Source: Sphingomonas sp. KR3-1 (GTDB lineage: Bacteria; Pseudomonadota; Alphaproteobacteria; Sphingomonadales; Sphingomonadaceae). From it: 64,000 bases of DNA. Positions 9,213 to 17,159 of the stretch are shown here, piece after piece (the stretch's first letter is position 1; every line of letters begins with the position of its first letter). The stretch lies in assembly GCF_040049295.1 (NCBI RefSeq), contig NZ_JBDZDQ010000001.1:806001-870000 (forward strand), written 5' to 3'. The notes beneath the pieces are model-generated. The model was not told the origin of the DNA, ran no database searches, and was given only the letters and a program-made list of their open reading frames with translations. The translations under genes and the position numbers were made by a program.

Positions 9213-9746
9213 ATGCGTATTCTTTTTGCCGCCGCGATTGCGGCTGCCGCCATTGCGACGCCTGCCGCCGCCCAGGGCCATAACGAGCGCGAGGCTCGCC
9301 AGGATTGCCGTCACGACCTGCGCAATTCGGACAGCCGCGGCGAATATCGCCGCGAGGCTCGCGATTGCCGCAACGACATCGCCCAGGCCCAGCGCCAGGA
9401 CCGCCGCGAGTGGCAGCGCGATTGGCGCGGCTATCGCAACTACGACTATAACCGCCTTCCGCGCGGTGAGACCTATTACAACCCGGCCGACTATTATCGT
9501 GACGGCCGCTACTATCAGGAGCGTCGCCTGAGCCGGAATGACCGCGTCTATCGCGGCAATGACGGCCGCTATTATTGCCGCCGCTCGGACGGCACGACCG
9601 GCCTGATCGTCGGCGGCGTTGCCGGTGGCCTGTTCGGCAATGCGATCTCGAACGGCCGCAACGCGACGCTGGGCACGCTGCTCGGCGCGGCTGCGGGTGC
9701 GGCGATCGGCTCGTCGGTCGACCGCGGCAACGTGCGCTGCCGCTAA
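9213..9746 (+). CDS. Glycine-zipper 2TM domain envelope protein
   Basis: This 177-residue secreted protein has the signal peptide MRILFAAAIAAAAIATPAAA. A highly charged Arg/Asp/Tyr-rich region follows (about 22-125), with three Cys that could pair. A C-terminal glycine zipper (TGLIVGGVAGGLFGNAIS and LLGAAAGAAIGSSV) is typical of Rickettsia 17-kDa antigen-like proteins. It probably associates with the outer membrane. A ggagag ribosome-binding site precedes the ATG and a strong terminator follows, so it is monocistronic. Confidence 0.85.
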   Translation: MRILFAAAIAAAAIATPAAAQGHNEREARQDCRHDLRNSDSRGEYRREARDCRNDIAQAQRQDRREWQRDWRGYRNYDYNRLPRGETYYNPADYYRDGRYYQERRLSRNDRVYRGNDGRYYCRRSDGTTGLIVGGVAGGLFGNAISNGRNATLGTLLGAAAGAAIGSSVDRGNVRCR

Positions 9747-9787
9747 GGCCCGCGCGCAAACGTCAAGCTTGCCACGCAGGCAGAGAG

Positions 9788-9816
9788 GGGCCCGGCGGAA
9801 ACGCCGGGCCCTTTTT
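9788..9816 (+). terminator. Rho-independent terminator
   Basis: A 10-bp stem gggcccggcg / cgccgggccc with a GAAA tetraloop is followed by five T residues. It ends the glycine-zipper gene. Confidence 0.95.
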
Positions 9817-9837
9817 GTTGCAGGCCTCCCCTACGCC

Positions 9838-9943
9838 GTCACCCCGGCCTTGTGCCGGGGTCCACCAGGAGGCGCGGACCGAACAAGAGGCTCCATCCGC
9901 ATCGCGTGCGGCATGGTGGGCCCCGGCACAAGGCTGGGGTGAC
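9838..9943. repeat. Intergenic inverted repeat (caccccggccttgtgccgggg family)
   Basis: A 23-base arm (9838-9860, gtcaccccggcc...) is repeated inverted at 9921-9943 with one mismatch, around a 60-base spacer. It is related in style to 25171-25260. Confidence 0.85.
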
Positions 9944-9982
9944 AATGAGGATAGTCCCTCGCGCTACGCGAAGATCAGAAGA

Positions 9983-10204
9983 TCAGAGGATGAAGCCGCC
10001 CAGCCACAGGCGGGTGAGGCCGACGAGCGCGACGACAATGTTGAGGTTGCGCCCGGTGTTCGATTCGGAGAGCGCGCCGAGCGCGAGGCCGACCACGGCG
10101 ACCGGGATCACCAGATAGTTCACCCAGCCAAGCAGCGGGATCAGCGCGATCAGCATCAGCGGCAGTGCGATGATGCCAATAAGGATCGAGAGCAGGTTCA
10201 GCAT
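9983..10204 (-). CDS. Small two-helix membrane protein
   Basis: This 73-residue protein starts at ATG 10204 (MLNLLSILIGI); a TTG at 10240 would add a polar, implausible extension. Two membrane helices are evident (about 3-25 and 28-50), then SESNTGRNLNIVVALVGL forms a third short hydrophobic segment. I recognise no family. It is 46 bases downstream of the SOUL gene on the same strand, so it may be cotranscribed. Confidence 0.7.
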   Translation of the reverse strand: MLNLLSILIGIIALPLMLIALIPLLGWVNYLVIPVAVVGLALGALSESNTGRNLNIVVALVGLTRLWLGGFIL

Positions 10205-10250
10205 GGTTACCGCTATACCGCAGCCCGAGTGTGTTAGCAATATACTACAG

Positions 10251-10844
10251 CTATGCCGCGAGCGGGATCAATATCTCGGTGCGGCGCAGGCGAGCGGGCG
10301 TGAAGGGCGAATTGTAGAAGGCATGCTCGACCGGCCCTGCCGGGCTGAGGCCATGGGCGCCGATCCAGGCGCGCAGCTCGGCCTCGTGCGCGTCGAGCTG
10401 GCCGTCGCTGTCCGGGCCGGCGAAGCGCAGCGCGGCGATCCGCCGGGCGGGGAGCGCGCGCAGGCGGACGCCCGCCACGGGATCGGGCAGCGTCTCGATG
10501 CTCGCATGCGCCGGCATCAGGAAGCGGGTGCGCCAGCCGCGCCCATCCTCATCGCCGTCGGAGAGCACCGGCACGGTCATCGGCAGCCGCCCGCCGGCGC
10601 GCTCCTTGCCGAAGACATAGTCGGCGAGCCGGGTGAAGCCGACCGAGAGCGCCGCCTGGCGCAGCCCGGGCACCACCACTTCGGCGACGAGCAGCCGCGG
10701 ATAATCGCGCACGCTGAACGCGCCTTCGCGCGTCACCGTGTCGAAATCGGCCTCGTCCTCGAGCTTGTGGAGCAGGGCGTATCCAACCCCGGCGGCAATG
10801 GCGGCGGCGACGCCGGCACCAATCATCTTCGCGTTCAGCTGCAT
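10251..10844 (-). CDS. SOUL-family heme-binding protein
   Basis: This 197-residue protein has one N-terminal membrane helix (MIGAGVAAAIAAGVGYALL) followed by a SOUL/HBP fold. Typical blocks are FSVRDYPRLLVAEV, FTRLADYVFG, LPMTVPV and the C-terminal YNSPFTPARLRRTEILIPL. Family members bind heme or tetrapyrroles weakly; the bacterial role is undefined. A strong gaaggggg site lies 5 bases before the ATG. The protein is anchored, with its domain probably in the periplasm. Confidence 0.88.
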   Translation of the reverse strand: MQLNAKMIGAGVAAAIAAGVGYALLHKLEDEADFDTVTREGAFSVRDYPRLLVAEVVVPGLRQAALSVGFTRLADYVFGKERAGGRLPMTVPVLSDGDEDGRGWRTRFLMPAHASIETLPDPVAGVRLRALPARRIAALRFAGPDSDGQLDAHEAELRAWIGAHGLSPAGPVEHAFYNSPFTPARLRRTEILIPLAA

Positions 10845-10993
10845 GCAGCCCCCTTCGATCGTTCGGCCAAAAACGCACGCGATCCGTCCGGGGTTCCGCT
10901 TATGGTTAACGCAGCTGTGGACAAGAATCCAGCGTGCCCAAGGCTTCCTTAACCTTCCTCAGGCAGAAAACGGGCCCAAAAGGAGCGTTTTCC

Positions 10994-11728
10994 ATGGCCC
11001 GCAGCCACCTCTTCCTGATGCTTGCCCTGCCCCTCGCCCTGGCGGGGTGCGGCAGCCGTGGGAGCCTGGGCGATGCCGCGGACAGCGAGAGCGGCAACGC
11101 CGCCGATCCGGCGCTGGCAAGCGCGCTGCAGGACCAGATCATGGTCGACCCGCAGCTGGGCCGCCAGGCCAATGGCGACGCGGTGCGCCCGCCGGCACAG
11201 CCCTATTCGGGCGGCGTGCCGAGCGACAATGTCGCGGCATACAGCGGCAAGATCGACAATGGCCAGCTGCTCAAGACTCCCGCACCGACCCAGGCCGACA
11301 AGAGCTGCACCCAGTGCGCCGCGGCGCGCGATTCGGTGACGCTGGGCGGCCTTGCCGCGCGCCAGAAGGACGGCAAGACCAGCCAGTGCGCCTCGTCGCT
11401 GCAATATGCCGCGGGCTGGGCGCAGCGCCTGCCCAAGGACCTGCCGCTCTATCCGCAGGCGCGGGTCAGCGAGGCGGCGGGCAGCACCGCCGGCCAGTGC
11501 CAGCTGCGCGTGGTGAGCTTTTCCTCGCCCCAGTCGATGCAGGTGATGCTCGACTGGTATTACACGCACGCGATCCGCGGCGGCTATACCAGCGAGCACC
11601 AGATCGACGGCAAGGAGCATATCCTGGGCGGCACCCGCGACAAGGATGGCGGCGCCTATGTGCTGTTCCTGACCAACCGCCCGGACGGCGGGACGGATAT
11701 CGACCTGGTGGCGAACAACGGGATCTAA
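10994..11728 (+). CDS. Lipoprotein of unknown function
   Basis: A 244-residue lipoprotein: the signal MARSHLFLMLALPLALAGC gives lipidated Cys19. The ATG at 10994 sits about 10 bases after AAGGAG, whereas the in-frame ATG at 10934 has no such site. The mature part starts with a Gly/Ser/Asp-rich linker. Residues ~100-240 contain a Cys pair (SCTQCAA) and the block SSPQSMQVMLDWYYTHAIRG, which is probably a small alpha/beta domain. Function unknown. Confidence 0.75.
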   Translation: MARSHLFLMLALPLALAGCGSRGSLGDAADSESGNAADPALASALQDQIMVDPQLGRQANGDAVRPPAQPYSGGVPSDNVAAYSGKIDNGQLLKTPAPTQADKSCTQCAAARDSVTLGGLAARQKDGKTSQCASSLQYAAGWAQRLPKDLPLYPQARVSEAAGSTAGQCQLRVVSFSSPQSMQVMLDWYYTHAIRGGYTSEHQIDGKEHILGGTRDKDGGAYVLFLTNRPDGGTDIDLVANNGI

Positions 11729-11737
11729 CCTTACTAG

Positions 11738-11884
11738 TTCCTCCCCCAGCTTGCTGGGGGAGGGGGACCGCGCCCGAAGGGCGTGGTGGAGGGGTGCGGC
11801 GTTTACCGCCGCGTTCCGCGACGACCCCTCCACCATTCGCTACGCGAATGGTCCCCCTCCCCGAGACAAGCTCGGGGAGGATTT
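11738..11884. repeat. Intergenic inverted-repeat element (ctcccccagcttgctgggggag family)
   Basis: Terminal hairpins (ctcccccagcttgctggggg and ctccccgagacaagctcgg) flank a central stem with gtggaggggt / acccctccac. It has the same architecture as 2754-2881, and half-copies occur at 32604-32633 and near 27090. It lies between a lipoprotein gene and the fluC operon. Confidence 0.8.
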
Positions 11885-11929
11885 GAAGAGAAGGTTCCCC
11901 TCTCCACGATTCCGCGCTAACCGCTCGGG

Positions 11930-12307
11930 ATGCCACCCCTTCTCCTCGTCATGCTCGGCGGCTCCGTCGGCTCGGGCGCGCGCTATCTCACCGGCAAGCT
12001 CGCGCTTGGCTGGCTCGGGCCCAATTATCCCTGGGGAACGCTTGCCGTGAACGTGATCGGCGGCTTCCTGATGGGCGCGCTGGTCGGCGCGCTCGCGCGT
12101 ATCGGCGAGGGCGGCGAGCAATGGCGGCTGCTGATCGGCGTCGGCGCGCTCGGCGGCTACACCACCTTCTCCGCCTTCACCCTCGACCTGATGAACATGC
12201 TCCAGCGCGGCGACTGGGGCATGGGTCTGGGCTATATCCTCGCCTCGGTGCTCGGTTCGGCGCTCGCGCTGTTCGCGGGCCTTAGCATCATGAGGGTCGC
12301 AGCATGA
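11930..12307 (+). CDS. crcB: Fluoride channel FluC/CrcB
   Basis: This small four-helix membrane protein (125 residues) forms a dimeric fluoride export channel. Diagnostic motifs are GGSVGSGARYLTG at the start, PWGTLAVNVIGGFLMG, and GGYTTFSAFTLD with the fluoride-coordinating Phe/Thr. The gene is the first of a six-gene run and its stop overlaps the next start (ATGA at 12304-12307). I see no fluoride riboswitch in its short leader. Confidence 0.96.
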   Translation: MPPLLLVMLGGSVGSGARYLTGKLALGWLGPNYPWGTLAVNVIGGFLMGALVGALARIGEGGEQWRLLIGVGALGGYTTFSAFTLDLMNMLQRGDWGMGLGYILASVLGSALALFAGLSIMRVAA

Positions 12308-13614
12308 CCGACGCCGTTCGCCAGTTCACCGTCAAGCTCGACGACGACGGCATCCGCCTGGACCGCTGGTTCAAGCGGCACCTGCCGGACACGAGCTTCA
12401 ACCTCGTCTCGCGCTGGGCGCGCACCGGCCAGCTGCGCATCGACGGCGCGCGCGCCAAGCCGGGCGACCATGTCGCGATGGGCCAGGTCATCCGCGTGCC
12501 CCCGGCCGAGGCGCCCAAGCCCGACAAGCCCGCCCGGCCGAAGCGCAAGCGCGAAGTCAACCTGAGCGAGGAGCAGATCGAGTTCGCCCGCTCGCTGGTG
12601 ATCCACCAGGACGACGCCGCCTTCGTGCTCAACAAGCCGCCCGGGCTGGCGACGCAGGGCGGCACCAAGACCAACGAGCATGTCGACGAGCTCCTCGACG
12701 CGCTCCAGTACGACCTGGAGGGGCGGCCCAAGCTGGTCCACCGGCTCGACAAGGATACGAGCGGCGCGCTGCTCGTCGCCCGCACCGCGCGCGCGGCGGC
12801 GGCGTTCTCCAAGAGCTTCTCCAGCCGCACCGCGCGCAAGGTCTATTGGGCGCTGGTCGTCGGCGTGCCGAGCATCCAGGACGGGATGATCGAGCTGCCG
12901 ATCGGCAAGCAGCCGGGCACCGGCGGCGAGAAGATGCAGGTCGACGAGAAGGAGGGCCAGCCCGCCCGCTCGCGCTACCGGGTGATCGGCCGCGCCGGCA
13001 ACCGTGCCGCCTGGGTCGAGCTCCAGCCCTTTACCGGGCGCACCCACCAGCTGCGCGTCCACATGGCGGCAATCGGCTTCCCGATCGTCGGCGACGGCAA
13101 ATATGGCGGGCCCGAGGCGTTCCTGACGGGCGGAATCAGCCGCAAGATGCACCTGCATGCGAGGCGCATCCGAGTGGATCATCCCGACAACGACAAGATC
13201 GACGTGACCGCCGCGCTGCCGCATCACTTCGCCGAATCGCTGCACACGCTGGGCTTCGAGGAAGCCGAGGGCGACGCGTTGCTGCTCGACGACGGGCCGC
13301 AGCCGATGACCAAGGAGCAGCTCAAGGCCAATGCCAAGGCGCATGCCAAGAGTGTGCGCAAGGAGCGCCGCGGCGAGCGGCGCGGGCGCGGCGAAGGCGC
13401 GGTCGGCGACAAGCCGGCGCCGCGCAGCGGCGGCAAGCCGAGCACGCGCAAGCCTGCAGCACCCAAGCTGGGTCCCAAGACCGGCGCGCGCAAGCCTGCC
13501 GGCGCCAGTGCCAAGCCGGGTCCCCGCAGCGGTCCGCGTACCGGCTCCGCGACCGGTACCAAGCCCGGCCCGAGCCGCGGCGGCGCCAAGCCCGGCGGCA
13601 GCCGGGGGCGCTGA
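12304..13614 (+). CDS. rluC: RluA-family 23S rRNA pseudouridine synthase with basic tail
   Basis: The 436-residue protein has an S4 RNA-binding domain (about 8-70), then the RluA catalytic core with HRLDKDTSGALLVAR, whose Asp is the nucleophile, and GRTHQLRVHMAAIGFPIVGD. The family makes pseudouridines at positions 955/2504/2580 in E. coli; exact sites here are inferred. From about residue 335 a low-complexity Lys/Arg/Gly/Pro/Ala tail of ~100 residues follows, absent from the E. coli enzyme. Stop and next start overlap (TGATG). Confidence 0.93.
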   Translation: MTDAVRQFTVKLDDDGIRLDRWFKRHLPDTSFNLVSRWARTGQLRIDGARAKPGDHVAMGQVIRVPPAEAPKPDKPARPKRKREVNLSEEQIEFARSLVIHQDDAAFVLNKPPGLATQGGTKTNEHVDELLDALQYDLEGRPKLVHRLDKDTSGALLVARTARAAAAFSKSFSSRTARKVYWALVVGVPSIQDGMIELPIGKQPGTGGEKMQVDEKEGQPARSRYRVIGRAGNRAAWVELQPFTGRTHQLRVHMAAIGFPIVGDGKYGGPEAFLTGGISRKMHLHARRIRVDHPDNDKIDVTAALPHHFAESLHTLGFEEAEGDALLLDDGPQPMTKEQLKANAKAHAKSVRKERRGERRGRGEGAVGDKPAPRSGGKPSTRKPAAPKLGPKTGARKPAGASAKPGPRSGPRTGSATGTKPGPSRGGAKPGGSRGR

Positions 13615-14216
13615 TGCATCCGCATCCGGCCTTCCGCTGGGAAGACCGCCCGGCAATCCGCGACCTGGTCCGCGAAATCGGCTTCGGCGCGCTGTTCGCT
13701 GCGACGCCCGACGGGCTGCGCGTCGCGCACGTGCCGGTGGTGTGGCTGGACGACGACACGCTCGGCTTCCATCTGGCGCGCGGCAACGGCCTGGTCCGGC
13801 ATCTGGACGGCGCCACCGCGCTGTTCAACCTGCAGGGGCCGGACGCCTATGTCAGCCCCGACTGGTATGGCGCAGGGCCGAACCTGGTGCCGACCTGGAA
13901 CTATGTCGCGGTCGAGCTCGAAGGCCGGGTGACCCGCACCGACGATGATGGCCTGCTCGCGATCCTCGATGCCGTCAGCCATGAGCAGGAACGCCGCCTC
14001 GCTCCCAAGCCCGAATGGACGCGCGCCAAGATGGACCCGGCGATTGCCGCGAAGATGGCGGGCGTGATCCTCGGCTATCGGCTGGAGGTGCAGGCCTGGC
14101 GCGGCACGCTGAAGCTCGGGCAGCAGAAGCCCGACGCCGCCCGGCTCGCCGCCGCCGACGCGCTCGACGCGCAGGGCCGCCGCGCGATGGCTGCGCTGAT
14201 GCGGGGGGCGAAGTGA
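13614..14216 (+). CDS. PaiB-like FMN-binding protein
   Basis: This 200-residue protein resembles B. subtilis PaiB, a split-barrel flavin-binding protein annotated as a negative transcriptional regulator. Visible blocks are MHPHPAFRWEDRPAIRDLV, HVPVVWLDDDTLGFHLARGN, PDAYVSPDWYG and VPTWNYVAVELEGR. Role in DNA binding is doubtful in the family; flavin or heme handling is equally possible. Start and stop overlap both operon neighbours. Confidence 0.88.
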   Translation: MHPHPAFRWEDRPAIRDLVREIGFGALFAATPDGLRVAHVPVVWLDDDTLGFHLARGNGLVRHLDGATALFNLQGPDAYVSPDWYGAGPNLVPTWNYVAVELEGRVTRTDDDGLLAILDAVSHEQERRLAPKPEWTRAKMDPAIAAKMAGVILGYRLEVQAWRGTLKLGQQKPDAARLAAADALDAQGRRAMAALMRGAK

Positions 14217-14872
14217 ACCGCCTCGCCGTGTTCGATTGCGACGGCACGCTCGTCGATTCGCAGGCCAATATCTGCCGCGCGATGGAAGCGACGTTCGAAG
14301 CGCACCGGCTCGACCCGCCGGGCCGCAACGACATTCGCCGCATCGTCGGGCTCAGCCTGGTCCCCGCCATCGCGCAGCTGCTGCCCGAGGCGGACGCCGC
14401 GCTGCACGATGCGATGGCCGAGGAATACAAGCGCGCCTTCCACGCGATGCGCGCCTCCGCAGCCCTGGATCCGGAGCCGCTGTACGACGGAATCCTCGAG
14501 ACGATCGACATGCTCGACGCCGCGGGCTGGCTGCTCGGCGTCGCCACCGGCAAGTCCGATCGCGGGCTGCACCTGATCCTCGAGCATCACGGGATCCGCA
14601 ACCGGTTCGTCACGCTGCAGACCGCCGACCGCCACCCCTCCAAGCCGCACCCCGCGATGCTCGAGCTCGCCATCGCCGAGGCCGGTGCCGCGCCCGAGAC
14701 CACCGCGATGATCGGCGACACCAGCTTCGACATGGCGATGGCGCGCGCCGCTGGCACGCATGCGCTTGGTGTGCTATGGGGCTACCACACATCCGAGGAG
14801 CTGCTCGGCGCCGGCGCGCACCGCCTCGCCGACCATGCCAGCCAGCTTCCCGCACATCTGGAGGGTCTATGA
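14213..14872 (+). CDS. HAD-IA family phosphatase
   Basis: A 219-residue HAD hydrolase of the phosphoglycolate phosphatase-like group. Motif I is FDCDGTLVDS, motif II lies at ATGKSDRG, motif III is the Lys of SKPHPAM, and motif IV is MIGDTSFDMAMARAAG. The helical cap follows motif I. GTG 14213 overlaps the preceding stop (GTGA). Substrate unknown. Homologues in sphingomonads sit beside rluC-type and ATP12 genes, which suggests a conserved cluster. Confidence 0.88.
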   Translation: MNRLAVFDCDGTLVDSQANICRAMEATFEAHRLDPPGRNDIRRIVGLSLVPAIAQLLPEADAALHDAMAEEYKRAFHAMRASAALDPEPLYDGILETIDMLDAAGWLLGVATGKSDRGLHLILEHHGIRNRFVTLQTADRHPSKPHPAMLELAIAEAGAAPETTAMIGDTSFDMAMARAAGTHALGVLWGYHTSEELLGAGAHRLADHASQLPAHLEGL

Positions 14873-15102
14873 CCGACGCCGAGCGCCTGGCGATGAAGCG
14901 CTACTACATGATCGTCGGGGTCAACATGATCGGCACTGCCGGCGCGGTGCTCGGCCTGCTGATCGCCGGCCGCGCGCACGAATATCAGATGACGCTGTTC
15001 GGCGGCACGATCATCATGTCGTCGCTCTACATCATGGCAGTGGTGCCCAGGAGCCTGGCGCGCCGCTGGAAGACTCCCGCAGAGGCGCCGCCCGAGGCAT
15101 GA
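14869..15102 (+). CDS. Small two-helix membrane protein
   Basis: A 77-residue protein with a short charged N-terminus (MTDAERLAMKRYY) and two membrane helices (about 14-34 and 42-60), ending in a basic, Pro-rich tail. It is coupled to both neighbours by ATGA overlaps. No recognised domain. Confidence 0.8.
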   Translation: MTDAERLAMKRYYMIVGVNMIGTAGAVLGLLIAGRAHEYQMTLFGGTIIMSSLYIMAVVPRSLARRWKTPAEAPPEA

Positions 15103-15776
15103 GGCGCTTCTGGAAGGACGTCAGCGTCGAGCATGGCCAGGTGGCGCTCGACGGCAAGCCGGTGCGCACCCCGGGCCGGGTGCCGCTCGCCCTGCCCACC
15201 CCCGCACTGGCCGAGGCCGTGGCGGACGAGTGGCGCGGCGTCGGCGAGACCCTGGACCCGCGCGCGATGCCGCTGACCGGGCTCGCCAATGCCGCGATCG
15301 ACCGGATCGCCACCGATCCCGCCCCCTTCGCGGCAAGCCTTGCCGCCTATGGCGAGAGCGACCTGCTCTATTACCGCGCCGAGGGGCCCGAGCCGCTGGT
15401 CGAGCGCCAGGCCGATGCCTGGGATCCGCTGCTCGACTGGGCGCGCGGCCGCTACGACGTTCATTTCGAGACGACGGCGGGCGTGATGCACAAGGCCCAG
15501 CCCGAAGCGACGATCGCGCGGCTGGCCGAGGCCGTCCATGCACTCGACCCGTTCCGGCTCGCGGCGCTGTCGCCGGTGGTGACGATCGGCGGCTCGCTGG
15601 TCGGGGCGCTGGCGCTGCTCGAGGGCGCGGTCTCGCCGGAGACGCTGTGGCAGGCCGCCCATGTCGACGAACTCTGGCAGGCGGAGCTGTGGGGCGAGGA
15701 TTCGCTCGCGGTGCAGGCGCGCAACGCCCACCGGGTAGATTTCGACGCGGGGGTTCGGTTTCTAGGGCTGCTCTGA
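15099..15776 (+). CDS. ATP12-family F1-ATPase assembly chaperone
   Basis: The 225-residue protein matches the ATP12 family, which in mitochondria and alphaproteobacteria binds F1 alpha subunits before assembly. Characteristic blocks are RRFWKDVSVEHG, GKPVRTPGRVPLALPT, ESDLLYYRAEGPEPLVERQ and the C-terminal LWGEDSLAVQARNAHRVDF. It is the last gene of the crcB-led operon and is followed by an inverted repeat that may terminate transcription. Confidence 0.93.
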   Translation: MRRFWKDVSVEHGQVALDGKPVRTPGRVPLALPTPALAEAVADEWRGVGETLDPRAMPLTGLANAAIDRIATDPAPFAASLAAYGESDLLYYRAEGPEPLVERQADAWDPLLDWARGRYDVHFETTAGVMHKAQPEATIARLAEAVHALDPFRLAALSPVVTIGGSLVGALALLEGAVSPETLWQAAHVDELWQAELWGEDSLAVQARNAHRVDFDAGVRFLGLL

Positions 15777-15791
15777 TTCCCAACGTTCAAC

Positions 15792-15873
15792 CGTCATCCC
15801 CGCGAAGGGGAGGATCCAGAGTCACGAAGGACGTCGCTTTGCCACCCTGGATCCCCGCCTCCGCGGGATGACG
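15792..15873. repeat. Intergenic inverted repeat (gtcatcccg...cgggatgac family)
   Basis: Arms cgtcatccc / gggatgacg enclose ggatccag / ctggatcc. It is the same family as 24666-24743, with a half copy at 52529-52553. It separates two convergent operons. Confidence 0.85.
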
Positions 15874-15893
15874 ATTAAGTGGTAGGGCCTCGC

Positions 15894-16232
15894 CTACAGT
15901 TCCCGGAAGCACCCCAGGATCAGCCGCTTGGCGTCGAAGGGCACCTCGCCTTCGAACTCCAGGCTGCCGTCGGTGTGCATCACTTCCTCGGCGGCATCTA
16001 GCGTCGCCTTGTCGGGCCAGACTTGCCAGGAGATAACGATCTTCTCGCCGGGCTTCGCGGCAACTGCCTTGCGGAAATCGGTGACCGAACCATTGGGGAC
16101 GAAATCCTCCCAGGCTTCGGTGATCTCGAGGCAGCCATTGCGCTTGAACACCGCCGCGGTGTTCGCGGCCCAGGCGCGATAGGCGTCCTGCTTATCCTCG
16201 TGAACGGGGATGACGAGCGCGGTGATGTACAT
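15894..16232 (-). CDS. DUF1428 family protein
   Basis: This 112-residue protein belongs to the DUF1428 (dimeric alpha/beta-barrel fold) family. Conserved blocks are MYITALVIPVHEDKQDAY, DFVPNGSVTDFRKAV, VISWQVWPDKATLDAAEEVM and the C-terminal VPFDAKRLILGCF. Relatives resemble small monooxygenase-fold proteins, but activity is unproven. Its ATG shares a base with the stop of the upstream membrane gene (TGATG), so the two are coupled. Confidence 0.9.
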   Translation of the reverse strand: MYITALVIPVHEDKQDAYRAWAANTAAVFKRNGCLEITEAWEDFVPNGSVTDFRKAVAAKPGEKIVISWQVWPDKATLDAAEEVMHTDGSLEFEGEVPFDAKRLILGCFREL

Positions 16233-16792
16233 CAGCCCTGCACCACCACCGGCCTGGGCAGCGCCCAGGCGAGCACCGCGCCGGCCGCGACCCAGCTCGC
16301 CACGTCGCTGATCCACAGATAGAGGAAATAGCCGAGTGGCGCGTGGTTGAAGACCGGCTGGCCGAGATCGGAATAGGCGGTTACCGCCACCGCGGCGAGG
16401 ACCACCAGCTTGAGCCGGTCGCGAAAGCCCAGTCCCGTCGCAATCATCCGCATCGCGAAGCCTGCCAGCAGCACGCAGAGCATCGCCAGCATCAGGCCGC
16501 CGATCAGCGAGGCGCTGTCCGGATTGGCGAAGCCGCTGCTGTTGAAGAACACCATCGCCGTCGGCCCCTGGCCGTAGAGCTGGGTGCCGAGCGGCGTGCC
16601 CGGCCAAGGCACCGGATAGGCGCCGGTGCCGAGCGGGCCGAGATGCTGCGCGAGGGCGGCATGCAGCGCCGCGCTGGTCGCATCGTCGGTGCGGGACAAG
16701 GCGAGCAGGCTCAGCGGCGTGCCCCAGAAGAGGAAACCCACCAGCCACATGGCGAGCCCACCGAGCGCGCCGCCAAGAACAAGTCTAGTCAT
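16232..16792 (-). CDS. Membrane protein, unknown function
   Basis: A 186-residue protein with about four membrane segments (MTRLVLGGALGGLAMWLVGF at the start; LIGGLMLAMLCVLLAGFAM; LKLVVLAAVAVTAYSDLG; the last near DVASWVAAGAVLAWAL). A large polar loop lies between the first two. The ATG at 16792 has a strong GGGGAGG site; an upstream ATG at 16879 would translate repeat-like sequence. It is coupled to the DUF1428 gene. Confidence 0.75.
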   Translation of the reverse strand: MTRLVLGGALGGLAMWLVGFLFWGTPLSLLALSRTDDATSAALHAALAQHLGPLGTGAYPVPWPGTPLGTQLYGQGPTAMVFFNSSGFANPDSASLIGGLMLAMLCVLLAGFAMRMIATGLGFRDRLKLVVLAAVAVTAYSDLGQPVFNHAPLGYFLYLWISDVASWVAAGAVLAWALPRPVVVQG

Positions 16793-16815
16793 GAGAACCT
16801 CCCCTGTTGGGAAGA

Positions 16816-16860
16816 TTACTTCATCGACCCGCAGATGAATCGGATCAAGCCCGTCCAGTG
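16816..16860 (-). repeat. Partial copy of the gmk 3' end
   Basis: On the minus strand this reads as TGLIRFICGSMK followed by a stop. Gmk itself ends TGLIGFIRGLMK and stop at 17160-17204. About 31 of 39 bases agree by eye. Both copies contain TTCATC-N8-GATGAA, a potential hairpin. It is not part of any credible gene here. Confidence 0.55.
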
Positions 16861-16904
16861 GTAAGGCACGGCGGCGCACATGGCAGCGCGCGCCGCTGCC
16901 ACGC

Positions 16905-17084
16905 TCACTTCGGCGTTTCCACCTTCACATCCGCATCGATCTTCTTGGTGCCGCCGTTCATCAGTGCCTGGCCGAAGAGGAAATATGCCACGACCAGTAG
17001 CACGATGATGCCGGCGACCACCGCAATCACGGTTCCGGCGCCACCGCCGCCGGTCTCCACTATCGTCGTCTTTTCGTCCGCCAT
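16905..17084 (-). CDS. Small single-helix membrane protein
   Basis: This 59-residue protein starts at ATG 17084 after GAGGAGG. It has a short polar N-terminus with a Gly run, one membrane helix (VIAVVAGIIVLLVVAYFLFG) and the tail TKKIDADVKVETPK. It resembles small sphingomonad proteins of unknown role and lies 75 bases downstream of gmk on the same strand. Confidence 0.8.
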   Translation of the reverse strand: MADEKTTIVETGGGGAGTVIAVVAGIIVLLVVAYFLFGQALMNGGTKKIDADVKVETPK

Positions 17085-17159
17085 CCTGTCCTCCTCTGAT
17101 CGTTCCGAGGAGGTAACCGGCAGCAACTGTCCGCAGTTCCTCTGCCGATATTGGCGTCG

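Noticed and set aside
11880..11930. Possible fluoride riboswitch before crcB
   Set aside because: The ~45-base leader lacks the conserved blocks of the class and is too short beside the repeat.
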